Notes under the pieces: generated by a model | Database searches by the model: none | What the model was told of the DNA's origin: nothing | The model's input: the letters and a program-made list of their open reading frames with translations, nothing else | Part shown: positions 24,675-33,453 of the stretch, piece after piece | How positions within the stretch are numbered: position 1 is the first letter of the stretch | How the letters are laid out: every line of letters begins with the position of its first letter | NCBI RefSeq assembly: GCF_004216755.1 | Contig: NZ_SGWZ01000002.1 | Span: 558,001-622,000, forward strand | DNA length: 64,000 bases | Reading direction: 5' to 3' | From: Kerstersia gyiorum | Lineage (GTDB): Bacteria > Pseudomonadota > Gammaproteobacteria > Burkholderiales > Burkholderiaceae_B | Made by a program: the position numbers and the translations under genes

Positions 24675-25589
24675 TCAGGAAAATGCGTCCCGCGCGGATG
24701 TGTAGCCGATGAATGCATGGTTGAGTCCGGCGATCTGTTCCAGTCGTTGTTCGGCGGGTTTGCCCAGGCGGACGAAGACTTCATTGACCATCAAGTGCGC
24801 GAGTACCTGCATGGGCGCGGTGCATTCCCAGAACAGGTCCAGGCCGGTCGGCACGCGGAAGACTTCGCTGGCGCTGCTGTCGGCCCAATCGCAATACATG
24901 TCAGTCACCAGTGTCACCGGCAGGCCGTGATCCCGCGCCTTGCGGCACAGCAGCAGAGCATGGCGCGAATAACGCCGTGCGTCGAACACCACCAGTGCGG
25001 TTTCCGCCGGATCGGCCAGCAGCGCATCGCTGTAGTGGCCAGCGGCATTGTCGATCAGGTGCACGCCAGGACGGATGTACTGCAATAGGTGGGCCATGCT
25101 GGCCGCGACGCCGCGTTCGGTCTGAAAACCGGCTACCAATACGGTCTTGCATTCAGCCAGGCGCGCGACCACCGGCTGCCACTGGGGCGCATTGGTCAGC
25201 TCGTAGACGGCCACTTGAGCGGCAATGCTCAGTTCCAGGCTGCGGCTGTAGTCCGGGCCGTCATTGGAGCGTCTTTGCAGGAAATCCTGCAGACGCTCCC
25301 CCATCAGCCAGGGGCTGTCGCCGAGATCGTCGCGCAGGTTCTGCTTGAGATCCTTGAAATGACGAAAACCCAGGTGCCGGCAAAACCGGCCAACCGTGGT
25401 TTCACTCAGGCCCAGCTTGGCTGCCAGGCTGGCCGAAGTCTCGAAGGGCAGGCTGTTCAGGTTGCCCAGCATATAGCTCGCCACGCTGCGCTCCGAGGCC
25501 GTGCCTTGGGTGCGGAAACGTTCCAGTCGTTGAATCACACTGGCGGTAGCGGCTGGGTCTGCCATGCTTTCCTGCAAGTTTTCTGTCAT
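24675..25589 (-). CDS. RpiR/MurR-family transcriptional regulator
   Basis: A 304-residue regulator with an N-terminal HTH_6 domain (about 18-95; SLAAKLGLSETTVGRFCRHLGF is the helix-turn-helix) and a C-terminal SIS domain (about 140-280) containing VLVAGFQTERGVAASMAHLLQYI. SIS domains usually bind phosphosugars, but RpiR proteins beside amino-acid transporters also exist. Its gene lies directly upstream of the binding-protein gene, 86 bp away and in the same direction, and is its most plausible controller. No clear operator could be picked out in the gap. Confidence 0.88.
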   Translation of the reverse strand: MTENLQESMADPAATASVIQRLERFRTQGTASERSVASYMLGNLNSLPFETSASLAAKLGLSETTVGRFCRHLGFRHFKDLKQNLRDDLGDSPWLMGERLQDFLQRRSNDGPDYSRSLELSIAAQVAVYELTNAPQWQPVVARLAECKTVLVAGFQTERGVAASMAHLLQYIRPGVHLIDNAAGHYSDALLADPAETALVVFDARRYSRHALLLCRKARDHGLPVTLVTDMYCDWADSSASEVFRVPTGLDLFWECTAPMQVLAHLMVNEVFVRLGKPAEQRLEQIAGLNHAFIGYTSARDAFS

Positions 25590-25736
25590 TTTTTCAATTT
25601 ATGGGATAAAGCTGGCATTGGGTACTTGGGGGATTCCCTAGGCAAAGTCGGCGCGGCCTGCCATTTTTTGGTGCATGAAAGGCGTCATTTCGGTGCATTG
25701 CCCAGCGAAAGCCGTGATTGGCAATGCGGCAAGCGC

Positions 25737-26174
25737 TCAGAATTTCAGGCTTTTGAGGTGGATACTGGTTTCGGTGGCCGCAATGCCTTTGATCAGGCGG
25801 ATGCGTTCCAGGGCTTCGGCCAATTGCGCCATGCTCTGCACCCGCAGTTCCGCCAGCATGTCCCAGCGGCCATTGGTGTCGTGCAGTTCGGCAATGGCCG
25901 GTTCGCCGGACAGCGCCTGGACGATGCGTTGCGTTTCGTGTCCTTCGATGGCGATGCTGGTCCAGGCCACGATTTCCTCAGGCTGTGAATCGGGCCGCAC
26001 GCGGATGCTGTAGCCCAGGATGATGCCGTCGCGCTCCATGCGGTTCAGGCGGTTGTTGACCGTGCCGCGCGAGACATCGAGCTTTTTTGCCAGCGTGGCG
26101 ACAGAGGTGCGGGCATCGTTGCGCAACAGGGCCAGGATTTGATGATCCAGGCTATCCATTGATAATTTCGTCAT
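25737..26174 (-). CDS. Lrp/AsnC-family transcriptional regulator
   Basis: A 145-residue feast/famine regulator. The N-terminal HTH (DHQILALLRNDARTSVATLA, then VSRGTVNNRLNRMERDG) is followed by a C-terminal RAM/ACT-like domain with GRWDMLAELRVQSMAQL. The ATG at 26174 is chosen over a TTG at 26195, and an ATG at 26159 is also possible. It is divergent from the ornithine cyclodeaminase gene across about 140 bp of AT-rich DNA and very likely senses an amino acid (ornithine, arginine or proline) to control that gene. Confidence 0.9.
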   Translation of the reverse strand: MTKLSMDSLDHQILALLRNDARTSVATLAKKLDVSRGTVNNRLNRMERDGIILGYSIRVRPDSQPEEIVAWTSIAIEGHETQRIVQALSGEPAIAELHDTNGRWDMLAELRVQSMAQLAEALERIRLIKGIAATETSIHLKSLKF

Positions 26175-26316
26175 TTTATTCTGTCGTTTAGTCAATATAT
26201 GGACATTTTATAGATATTTTTGCCGCTATGAATTGATCTGGCGCTGAGAAACAATAGAAAAAAGCGCCATGGAACGGATTGTTCTCGGCGCCCGATTCAT
26301 CAAGAGGAGAAAAAAC

Positions 26317-27375
26317 ATGACTACCTTCCTGGCAACCGAAGACGTCGTTGCGCTGACCCGTCGATTGGGGATTGAACAGACCCTCAGGCAGATGGAAGCC
26401 TACATCAAGGCGGATTTCCTGCGCTGGGAGGCATTCGATAAAACGGCCCGCGTGGCCAGCCATTCCGATATCGGCGTGATCGAACTGATGCCGGCGGCGG
26501 ATCACGAGCTGTATGCATTCAAGTACGTCAATGGGCACCCCTCCAATCCGCAGGTCGGGCTGCCAACTGTCATGGCTTTTGGCGCACTGGCCGAAGTCTC
26601 CACGGGCAAGCCGCTGCTGCTGAGCGAACTCACGCTCACGACCGCCTTGCGCACTGCCGCCACGTCCGCACTGGCCGCCCGGGTGCTGGCCCGTCCGCAA
26701 GCGCGGGTCATGGCCTTGATTGGCAATGGATCGCAAAGTGAATTCCAGGCGTTGGCGTTCCATTACTTGCTGGGTATCGACACCATCCGCCTGTACGATG
26801 TCGACCCCGGCGCAACGGCCAAGCTGCGCCTCAACCTGGCCCAGGTGCCTGGCCTCACGCTAGTGGCCTGCGCCAGTGCTGCGGAAGCGGCCCAAGGGGC
26901 GGATATCGTCACGACGGTCACGGCGGACAAGACCAACGCCATCATCCTGGATGCCAGCATGATCGAACCCGGCATGCATATCAATGCCGTCGGCGGAGAT
27001 TGCCCCGGGAAAACGGAACTGGCTGCCGATATCCTGCTGGGTGCCACCACTTTCGTGGAGTTCGAGCCGCAATCCCGCATTGAAGGGGAAATCCAGCAGA
27101 TGCCAGCGGACTACACGGTGCAGCCTTTGTGGGAAGTGCTGGCCGGCAAGCGTGCCGGACGCAGCCGGACCGACGAAATTACCGTGTTCGATTCGGTTGG
27201 CTTTGCGCTGGAGGATTATGCCGCGCTGCGTTTCCTGCATGATCAGGCGCAGGCCCATGGCCTGGGCGTCAAACTGGAAGTGGTGCCCGATCTGGCAGAC
27301 CCCAAGAACCTGTTCGGTGAAGCGTTGGGTGCTGCCTCTGCTTCGGCTGCGCCTGCAGGTGCATTGGCGGCATAA
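26317..27375 (+). CDS. ocd: Ornithine cyclodeaminase
   Basis: A 352-residue protein of full ornithine-cyclodeaminase length. It converts L-ornithine to L-proline and ammonia in an NAD-assisted internal redox reaction. Visible are the Rossmann motif IGNGSQSEFQALAF (about 132-145), LTTALRTAATSALAARVL, and the substrate-region IELMPAADHELYAFKYVNGHPSNP, all characteristic of the OCD subgroup rather than the alanine dehydrogenase subgroup. The ATG at 26317 is preceded by a strong GAGGAGA. An Ala-rich tail follows LFGEAL. It is divergent from an lrp-type gene and terminated at 27455. Confidence 0.9.
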   Translation: MTTFLATEDVVALTRRLGIEQTLRQMEAYIKADFLRWEAFDKTARVASHSDIGVIELMPAADHELYAFKYVNGHPSNPQVGLPTVMAFGALAEVSTGKPLLLSELTLTTALRTAATSALAARVLARPQARVMALIGNGSQSEFQALAFHYLLGIDTIRLYDVDPGATAKLRLNLAQVPGLTLVACASAAEAAQGADIVTTVTADKTNAIILDASMIEPGMHINAVGGDCPGKTELAADILLGATTFVEFEPQSRIEGEIQQMPADYTVQPLWEVLAGKRAGRSRTDEITVFDSVGFALEDYAALRFLHDQAQAHGLGVKLEVVPDLADPKNLFGEALGAASASAAPAGALAA

Positions 27376-27454
27376 CAGCTTTCTTGCCAGGTGCATGTCA
27401 AACTTGGCGATATGACGGTACGGGCGCGGTATCAGCACGTAGAATAAGAGATTC

Positions 27455-27483
27455 ATGCCCTGGCCATTTTCTGGCCGGGGCAT
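27455..27483 (+). terminator. Terminator after ornithine cyclodeaminase
   Basis: An 11-bp stem with one G-T pair (27455-27465 with 27473-27483) and a 7-nt loop is followed by a pyrimidine-rich TTCTCATTTTC tract. It separates ocd from the lactate-permease-type gene. Confidence 0.65.
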
Positions 27484-27563
27484 TTCTCATTTTCTTCACC
27501 GTTTTCTGACTGTGGGCTGAACGTTAGTGGCCAGGCAGAGGCGGCATTCTGTGGAAAACGAAC

Positions 27564-29522
27564 GTGCTATATCTGCTATGGCTGGCGCCGGTGGTTCTGT
27601 TGATCGTCTTGATAGGTGTATTCCGGCAACCTGTCATCCGTTCCGCCATGCTGGGCGCGGCGCTGGCCCTGCTGGTTGCGTTCCTCAGCGCGCCACGCGT
27701 GTTCGGCTTCCATGAGGCCATACTTGCTGTGGCACGGGGCAGCTGGATCGGCCTGACGGTCGTGCCTTATATATTGGGTGGGCTGCTGTTCTGGCGCGTG
27801 GCCAGCCTGGTGGGCGAGGGCGGCCGTCAATCCGGAACTTCGGCACCTGCACCCGCACCTGCGGCCAATCCTGCATCCACTTCCGCCGATGTCGGCGCAA
27901 CCGTCTCCGCGACGGCCCCTGTCTCGGCCTCTGCACTGACGACTGTCGCAATAGTCGCACCTGCGTCAGGGCTTCATCCTGTCCCTGTTCAGCCAGCTGT
28001 CGGCACGGCCGACAACATTGCCTGTAGCCCCGTGCCGGTTGTGGCGGACAACGCGGCACGGGATGAACCGGCGGCAGCCGCCGGGCAGGCGTTCGCCGAT
28101 GAACAGAGGGAAACCGAGCCGCCAGAGGCAGCCCAGATACGCGAAGCAACCCTGGAGCCGGGGGCTGTTCCGGCGCAGGAAGCCAGCCCGGCGCAACGGG
28201 CTGACCAGGCGCAGGAACCGGGCCGGAAACAGGTGCCAAGCGATGGCGAGGAGTCCGTTGCACTGGCAGGCGGTGCAGCCATTGCGCAAGTCCATGCGGC
28301 GGCCGAGGCGGCGCGTGCAGCCCAGGCGCAACGACGCATCCTGTTCAATGCCTGTTTCCTGATTGGTCCCTTTGCCGAATCCGTTACCGGGTTTGGCGTG
28401 GGCATGATGGGAACGTTTGCCTTGCTGGCAACCCTCTCGCTGCGTCCGGCCTATCTGCTGGCATTTGGTTTCATCGGACAGGCCCTGGGCCCCTGGGGGG
28501 GCATGGCCAGCGGCACCTTGATCGCTGCTGCGCTGGCCGGTTCCAATCCTGCGACATTTGCAGTCCTCAGTGGCGGCATGGTCAGCCTGATGCTGCTGGC
28601 CTGGTTGCCGCTTTTCTGGCGCCTGGCGGCACATGCCGGTCTGCCGTTTCCACGCGACGAGCGCCGCAAGGATGCCGCCTGGCTCGCCGGCACGCTGCTG
28701 CTGTTGCTGCTCATGACCTGGCTGGGCGGCCCGGAAACCGGGCTGATTGCTTCCTTCGGCCCAGTCATCGCCTTGCGCTATTTTCTCAGCCATGATGCGA
28801 AGTTCAGCAGTCTGTGGCTGGCGGCGCGCCAGGTATGGCCGTATATCCTGCTGGTCGCCGGGTTGGCATTAACGCGCCTGATCCCGTCCTGGGCACGATT
28901 TTTGCGCGAAACCGGCAGCATTCGTCCCTTCGAGAACCTGCCGGCTTTCAGCCCGCTGTTCCACTCTGGCGTCTGGCTGCTGATGCTGGGCTTGTTGGTG
29001 GCGGTGCTGATCCGCCAACGGCGGCGCGTGGTGCCCATCATGCAGGAGAGCTGGACGAGCGGCAAGGTGGCGATCTTCACCACCGCGCTGTTCTGTATCC
29101 TGGCCGAAGTGCTGAGCCTGTCCGGAATAGCCACTTCGCTGGCCGCGGGCATGCTGGACGCGCTGGGGCGGACGTCGGTTTTCCTATCCATGCTGCTGGC
29201 CGCGCTGTTCGGCCTGGTGACCAACAGCGCCAATGCATCCAATGGCCTGCTGATGAATTCACAGTTGGCGCTGGCCCATGGAACGGGCTTGAGCGCGCTG
29301 GGAGCCGCGGCCCTGCAGCACGCATCGGCCATTGCCATGAGCACGTTTTCGCCGGTACGTATCATGCTGGCTTGCAGCTTTGCCGGCGTGGTGGTCGGCA
29401 TGCGTGATGTTTATCGCACGGTGCTGCCTTTCATGGCCGTGGTGGCCGTGATCGTGCTGCTTTTGGCATGCGTGCTGCTGGCGTATGCCGGGCCGGCGCT
29501 GCTGGTGCCGGCTGTAGGCTGA
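27564..29522 (+). CDS. L-lactate permease family transporter with large insertion
   Basis: A 652-residue membrane protein of the LctP/GlcA family (lactate/glycolate:H+ symport). Hydrophobic N-terminal helices occupy residues 1-88. Family core motifs appear after residue 260: FLIGPFAESVTGFGVGMMG, FIGQALGPWGGMASG, and LFGLVTNSANASNGLLMNSQ. About 170 residues (88-258), rich in Ala, Pro and Glu, are inserted between the third and fourth helices where homologues have a loop of a few dozen. The start is a GTG at 27564 preceded by GGAA. The substrate is presumably a 2-hydroxy acid. Monocistronic by position. Confidence 0.85.
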   Translation: MLYLLWLAPVVLLIVLIGVFRQPVIRSAMLGAALALLVAFLSAPRVFGFHEAILAVARGSWIGLTVVPYILGGLLFWRVASLVGEGGRQSGTSAPAPAPAANPASTSADVGATVSATAPVSASALTTVAIVAPASGLHPVPVQPAVGTADNIACSPVPVVADNAARDEPAAAAGQAFADEQRETEPPEAAQIREATLEPGAVPAQEASPAQRADQAQEPGRKQVPSDGEESVALAGGAAIAQVHAAAEAARAAQAQRRILFNACFLIGPFAESVTGFGVGMMGTFALLATLSLRPAYLLAFGFIGQALGPWGGMASGTLIAAALAGSNPATFAVLSGGMVSLMLLAWLPLFWRLAAHAGLPFPRDERRKDAAWLAGTLLLLLLMTWLGGPETGLIASFGPVIALRYFLSHDAKFSSLWLAARQVWPYILLVAGLALTRLIPSWARFLRETGSIRPFENLPAFSPLFHSGVWLLMLGLLVAVLIRQRRRVVPIMQESWTSGKVAIFTTALFCILAEVLSLSGIATSLAAGMLDALGRTSVFLSMLLAALFGLVTNSANASNGLLMNSQLALAHGTGLSALGAAALQHASAIAMSTFSPVRIMLACSFAGVVVGMRDVYRTVLPFMAVVAVIVLLLACVLLAYAGPALLVPAVG

Positions 29523-29554
29523 TGTGTATGCCGGCTCAATGGCCAGATCAGGCT

Positions 29555-29574
29555 CCGGGCCGGCATAGGCCCGG
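29555..29574. terminator. Hairpin between convergent genes
   Basis: CCGGGCC pairs with GGCCCGG across a 6-nt loop between the rightward lactate-permease gene and the leftward rhomboid gene. It is short and lacks a T run, so its strength is uncertain. Confidence 0.4.
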
Positions 29575-29587
29575 CATAGGGCAGGCC

Positions 29588-30394
29588 TTAGCGGTATTGC
29601 TGCGCCTGCATTTCCGCGCGGACGGCGTGGGCTTCTTCCCAGCCGCCATTTTCCAGTGCCAGCGCCAGCAGAATCAGCACGATGGCGGCCGAAAGCAGGC
29701 TGCGCGCGATGTAGCGGGATTGTGTTGCCTCAGGGCGCAGGCTGCCGATCGCCAGGCCCAGCGCGAAGCCGGCCAGCAGGCCGCCGATATGCGCCAGCTG
29801 GTCGATGCCGGGAATAAGCAGGCCCAGCACGATATTGATGGCCACGACCTGGAACAGCGATTTGAACAGCCGGCTGTTGGCTTCCGGTGTATGGATCTTG
29901 CTGGCGAGGGCGCTGGCAAGCAAGCCGCCGCACAGCGCCATGATCGCGCCTGATGCGCCGACACTGACGATCAGGTTGACTACCGTCACGGTTTGCATGC
30001 CACCGAAACCGGGGACGGTTTCAAACAGATGGTATGCATTCCAGGCGGCGCTGGAAAAACTGGCCCATAGCCCGCCGATCAGATAGATGACCAGCATGCC
30101 CGGGCGGCCCAGGCGCTGTTCCGTCAGCGGACCAACAATCATCAGCATATACATATTGGCGACCAGATGCATCAGGCCGCCATGCAGGAACATATTGGAG
30201 AGCAGGCGCCAGTAGTCGCCGGTCAGTGTGAGCACGGACAGGTTGCCACCCCAATCCTGCAGGTGGCGGCTGTCAAAATCAATGAACTCGCCGCCGCTGA
30301 GCGCGACCAGCAGGTAAAGCACCACATTGATGGCGATCAGTACGGCCGTGGGCCAGGGGAAGGAAGGGGAGTACGGAGAGCGTGTAGTCTGCAT
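29588..30394 (-). CDS. Rhomboid-family intramembrane serine protease
   Basis: A 268-residue polytopic membrane protein with six to seven helices. The catalytic serine is in GASGAIMAL (S148) and the catalytic histidine in DQLAHIGGLLAGFALG (H202). The conserved HGGLMHLVANMY (H76, N80) forms the oxyanion side. It cleaves transmembrane segments of partner proteins within the inner membrane; no substrate is evident. Monocistronic, divergent from the quinone oxidoreductase gene. Confidence 0.92.
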   Translation of the reverse strand: MQTTRSPYSPSFPWPTAVLIAINVVLYLLVALSGGEFIDFDSRHLQDWGGNLSVLTLTGDYWRLLSNMFLHGGLMHLVANMYMLMIVGPLTEQRLGRPGMLVIYLIGGLWASFSSAAWNAYHLFETVPGFGGMQTVTVVNLIVSVGASGAIMALCGGLLASALASKIHTPEANSRLFKSLFQVVAINIVLGLLIPGIDQLAHIGGLLAGFALGLAIGSLRPEATQSRYIARSLLSAAIVLILLALALENGGWEEAHAVRAEMQAQQYR

Positions 30395-30558
30395 ATCGGT
30401 CTATGGGTGAAACGGGCGGAGCCTGGGCCGGAAGCAGGTGCGGGCCTGGCAGGAGGCCTGCGCCAACATGGCGCCATGTTACAGCGAGAGGGGAAATGGC
30501 GTGCTGGGCGGGCGCGTTAATATGTATGTTTTATGCCCCCATGTAACGGTGCCATTCC

Positions 30559-31542
30559 ATGCGAGTAATAGAGATTTCCCAACCCGGCGGCCCGGAAGTC
30601 CTGGTGCAGGCCGAACGTGCCATACCGGTGCCCGCACCGGGTGAAGTCCTGATCAAGGTTCATGCGGCCGGAATCAATCGCCCGGATCTGTTCCAGCGCC
30701 AGGGCAGCTATCCGCCGCCGCCCGGCGCCTCCGACTTGCCCGGCCTGGAAGTGGCCGGCGAGATTGTCGGCGGAGATGTCGAGGCCGGTGGCTGGCGTGT
30801 GGGGGACAGGGTTTGCGCGCTGACGGCCGGTGGCGGCTATGCGGAATATTGCGTGGCGCCTGCCGGGCATTGCCTGCCGATTCCGGACGGCTGGAGCATG
30901 GTCGAAGCGGCAGGTCTGCCGGAAACGGCGTTTACTGTATGGAGCAATGTTTTTGATCGCGGCCGTCTTTCTGAAGGCGAAACCTTGCTGGTACATGGCG
31001 GGGCCAGCGGTATCGGCGTAACCGCCATCCAGGTTGCCACTGCGCTGGGCCATAAGGTCTATGCCACGGTAGGCAGCGACGAACGGGTGCAGGCGGTGCA
31101 GGCGCTGGGCGCCGTGCGCGGCATCAATTACCGCAGCGAAGACTTCGTGACGGTCATCAAGGAGGCGACCGAGGGCCGTGGCGTGGATGTGATTCTGGAC
31201 ATGGTGGCCGGTGATTATGTGGCGCGCAACCTGAAATGCCTGGCCGAAGATGGCCGTGCCGTATGCATCGCGGTACTGGGCGGTGCGCGCGCCGAGGTCA
31301 ATGCCGGCCTGATCATGCAGCGCCGCCTGACATTGACGGGCTCGACCTTGCGCCCGCGCAGCGTGGCCTACAAGGCCGAAGTGGCCCGCCAGTTGCGTGA
31401 GCGGGTGTGGCCCCTGTTGGCCGCAGGGCGTATCCGGCCGGTTGTGCATGGTGTGTTTGCATTCGCTGACGCGGCCCGGGCGCATGCCGTCATGGAAGAG
31501 GGCGGACATACCGGCAAACTGGTCCTGCAGCTGCAGGACTAA
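30559..31542 (+). CDS. NAD(P)H:quinone oxidoreductase (zinc-independent MDR, PIG3-like)
   Basis: A 327-residue medium-chain dehydrogenase/reductase. The GroES-like N-terminal domain carries PGEVLIKVHAAGINRPDLFQRQG, and the cofactor domain has VHGGASGIGVTAIQVA (about 146-161). The cysteine/histidine zinc ligands of alcohol dehydrogenases are missing, as expected for the TP53I3/PIG3 quinone oxidoreductase branch. It likely reduces quinones or other electrophiles with NADPH. It lies 125 bp before tpiA, with an intervening terminator. Confidence 0.88.
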   Translation: MRVIEISQPGGPEVLVQAERAIPVPAPGEVLIKVHAAGINRPDLFQRQGSYPPPPGASDLPGLEVAGEIVGGDVEAGGWRVGDRVCALTAGGGYAEYCVAPAGHCLPIPDGWSMVEAAGLPETAFTVWSNVFDRGRLSEGETLLVHGGASGIGVTAIQVATALGHKVYATVGSDERVQAVQALGAVRGINYRSEDFVTVIKEATEGRGVDVILDMVAGDYVARNLKCLAEDGRAVCIAVLGGARAEVNAGLIMQRRLTLTGSTLRPRSVAYKAEVARQLRERVWPLLAAGRIRPVVHGVFAFADAARAHAVMEEGGHTGKLVLQLQD

Positions 31543-31554
31543 GCTGATCGGCGG

Positions 31555-31582
31555 GCTGCGCCAGCGCTGGCGCAGCTTTTTT
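31555..31582 (+). terminator. Strong rho-independent terminator
   Basis: A 22-bp perfect palindrome (31555-31576) is followed by six T residues, directly after the quinone oxidoreductase gene. This is the clearest terminator in the window and implies that tpiA has its own promoter in 31583-31666. Confidence 0.9.
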
Positions 31583-31666
31583 CGCGCACAAGGGCGGCTT
31601 CTCTAACCATTGGGCGGGCCGACAGGATACAATCCTGCGTTTATCCCGATTTCGCAATACTGACGC

Positions 31667-32419
31667 ATGAACGCAGAAAATACTCGCAAGCGCCTGGTGC
31701 TGGGCAATTGGAAACTGCATGGCAACCTGGCCGATAACGCCACGCTGCTGGCCGCTGTGCGCGCTGGCGCCGTCGGCCAGACGGCTGAAATCGGTGTTTG
31801 CGTGCCATTTCCGTATCTTGCTCAGGCGGGCGCTGCCCTGGCAGGCTCCCCGGTTTCCTGGGGGGCGCAAGACGTAAGCACGCATGAAAAAGGCGCCTAT
31901 ACGGGCGAGGTTTCCGCGCCGATGCTGGCAGACCTGGGATGCAGCTGGGCGCTCGTGGGCCACTCGGAACGACGCAGTTACCATGCGGAAAGCAATGATT
32001 ATGTGGCAGCCAAGGCTGCTGCTGCGCTGAAGGCAGGCATCACGCCGGTTGTGTGCGTGGGCGAAACGCTGGAACAGCACGAGGCCGGCAAGACGCTGGA
32101 CGTCATCGCCGAACAACTGGCGCCGGTGCTGGCGCTGGGTGCCGAGCAAGTGGCGCGAACCGTCATTGCTTACGAGCCCGTCTGGGCCATCGGTACCGGC
32201 CTGAGCGCAACGCCGGAGCAGGCCCAGGAAGTGCATGCGGCCATCCGGGCCCAACTGCGCACGCTGGGTGCCGCTGTCGCTGAAGTTCGAATCCTGTACG
32301 GCGGCAGCGTCAAGCCTGCCTCCGCTGCCGGGCTGTTTGCCCAGCCTGACATCGACGGCGGCCTGATTGGCGGCGCCGCGCTGGTGGCGGACGATTTCCT
32401 GAAGATCGCCGCGGCATAA
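31667..32419 (+). CDS. tpiA: Triosephosphate isomerase
   Basis: A 250-residue TIM-barrel enzyme interconverting dihydroxyacetone phosphate and glyceraldehyde 3-phosphate in glycolysis and gluconeogenesis. Active-site residues are all visible: GNWKLHG with catalytic lysine (about residue 16), VGHSERR with the electrophilic histidine (about 98) and YEPVWAIGTG with the catalytic glutamate (about 169), followed by the phosphate-binding YGGSVKP. It is followed after 23 bp by secG, an arrangement conserved in betaproteobacteria. Confidence 0.97.
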   Translation: MNAENTRKRLVLGNWKLHGNLADNATLLAAVRAGAVGQTAEIGVCVPFPYLAQAGAALAGSPVSWGAQDVSTHEKGAYTGEVSAPMLADLGCSWALVGHSERRSYHAESNDYVAAKAAAALKAGITPVVCVGETLEQHEAGKTLDVIAEQLAPVLALGAEQVARTVIAYEPVWAIGTGLSATPEQAQEVHAAIRAQLRTLGAAVAEVRILYGGSVKPASAAGLFAQPDIDGGLIGGAALVADDFLKIAAA

Positions 32420-32442
32420 AAGTTTCTGGAGCTATTACAAGC

Positions 32443-33042
32443 ATGTCTTCGATCTACACGTTGTTGCTGGTCATTCAAATCCTTTCCGCCTTTACGATCA
32501 TCGGCCTGGTGCTGATGCAGCATGGCAAGGGCGCCGATATGGGCTCTTCTTTCGGCAGCGGTTCCGCCGGCAGCCTGTTTGGCGCATCGGGTGCTGCCAA
32601 CTTCCTGTCGCGTACCACCAAGTGGGCGGCGGTGCTGTTCTTCGCCGTGACGACCGGCCTGGCCTATTTCAGCTACGCGCCCAACCGCGCCAAGGAAAAG
32701 GCCGAAGAAACCGGCGTGATGCAGGGCTATCAGGACTTGTCCGTGCCCCAGCTGGGCGATACCCCGGTGAATAACGCTGGTGGCGCTGCCGCTGTGCCGT
32801 CCGCGCCGGTCACGCCTGGAGCGCAAGTGCCTGCCGCGCCGCAGGATGCGCCCGTCGCTCCGGCGGAGAACGCTGTGCCGCAACAGCCCGAAGCAGCCAC
32901 GCCGGCCGCCGAGCCCGAGGCCGCCCCGGTGGAGCCGCAACAGGCGGAGGCCGTCCAGCCGGAAGCGGTTCCTGCCGAGCAGGCACCGCAAGCCGCATCG
33001 GCACAGCCTGCCGAGCAGCAAACTGAACCTGCCGCACAGTAA
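32443..33042 (+). CDS. secG: Preprotein translocase subunit SecG
   Basis: A 199-residue protein whose first 75 residues are a standard SecG: two membrane helices joined by HGKGADMGSSFGSGSAGSLFGASG, then NFLSRTTKW. It assists SecYE in protein export. The remaining 120 or so residues form a low-complexity tail rich in Ala, Pro, Glu and Gln, much longer than in E. coli SecG (110 residues in total). Extended tails are common in this bacterial group and probably disordered. It is co-oriented with tpiA and followed by a terminator and tRNA-Leu(GAG). Confidence 0.95.
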   Translation: MSSIYTLLLVIQILSAFTIIGLVLMQHGKGADMGSSFGSGSAGSLFGASGAANFLSRTTKWAAVLFFAVTTGLAYFSYAPNRAKEKAEETGVMQGYQDLSVPQLGDTPVNNAGGAAAVPSAPVTPGAQVPAAPQDAPVAPAENAVPQQPEAATPAAEPEAAPVEPQQAEAVQPEAVPAEQAPQAASAQPAEQQTEPAAQ

Positions 33043-33118
33043 AGAAAGTACCTTGGGGTGTGATGGCGTGGCTGTCACACCTGAGTTTTTGGCAGGGCAT
33101 GGGGTGGCCAGTATGCGG

Positions 33119-33148
33119 AACTGGGAAATTTTTGATTTCCCAGTTTGC
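33119..33148 (+). terminator. Terminator after secG
   Basis: An 11-bp perfect stem (33119-33129 with 33135-33145, 5-nt loop) flanked by short A and T runs lies 77 bp after the secG stop. It overlaps the upstream part of the tRNA-Leu promoter. Confidence 0.7.
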
Positions 33149-33171
33149 AATAAAAAAATCCATGCTATAAT
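33145..33171 (+). promoter_or_regulatory. Promoter of tRNA-Leu(GAG)
   Basis: A consensus TATAAT at 33166-33171 is preceded by TTGCAA at 33145-33150 with a short 15-bp spacer. It lies about 45 bp before the mature tRNA start, a normal distance for a stable-RNA promoter. Confidence 0.6.
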
Positions 33172-33220
33172 TTAATGCTATTCAACGCTGAGCTAGTTAA
33201 GGCAGCGGATTGGTGCCAGT

Positions 33221-33305
33221 GCCGTCGTGGTGGAATTGGTAGACACGCTATCTTGAGGGGGTAGTGGCGAAAGCTGTGCGAGTTCGAGTCTCGCCGACGG
33301 CACCA
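33221..33305 (+). tRNA. tRNA-Leu(GAG)
   Basis: An 85-nt leucine tRNA with acceptor stem GCCGTCG/CGACGGC, encoded CCA, anticodon stem CTATC/GGTAG with loop TTGAGGG (anticodon GAG), a long variable arm and T loop TTCGAGT. It follows secG. Its 3' end borders an integrated-element scar with a decayed integrase, consistent with use as an attachment site. Confidence 0.95.
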
Positions 33306-33453
33306 ATAAATTTCTTATCGCTGGTCTTGTAAAATAAAAAATCTTCAAGATCAGTCGGTTACCAAGCCGGAAACAAAGCGGTTGATCCCCTGAAATCAAT
33401 GTAGTCCGCTTTTTGGCCCCAGATTGCCCCGCGCTTGGTTCCTTGCTTCAATG

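Noticed and set aside
33193..33399. Minus-strand frame across tRNA-Leu(GAG)
   Set aside because: Typical false protein produced by the antisense of a leucine tRNA.
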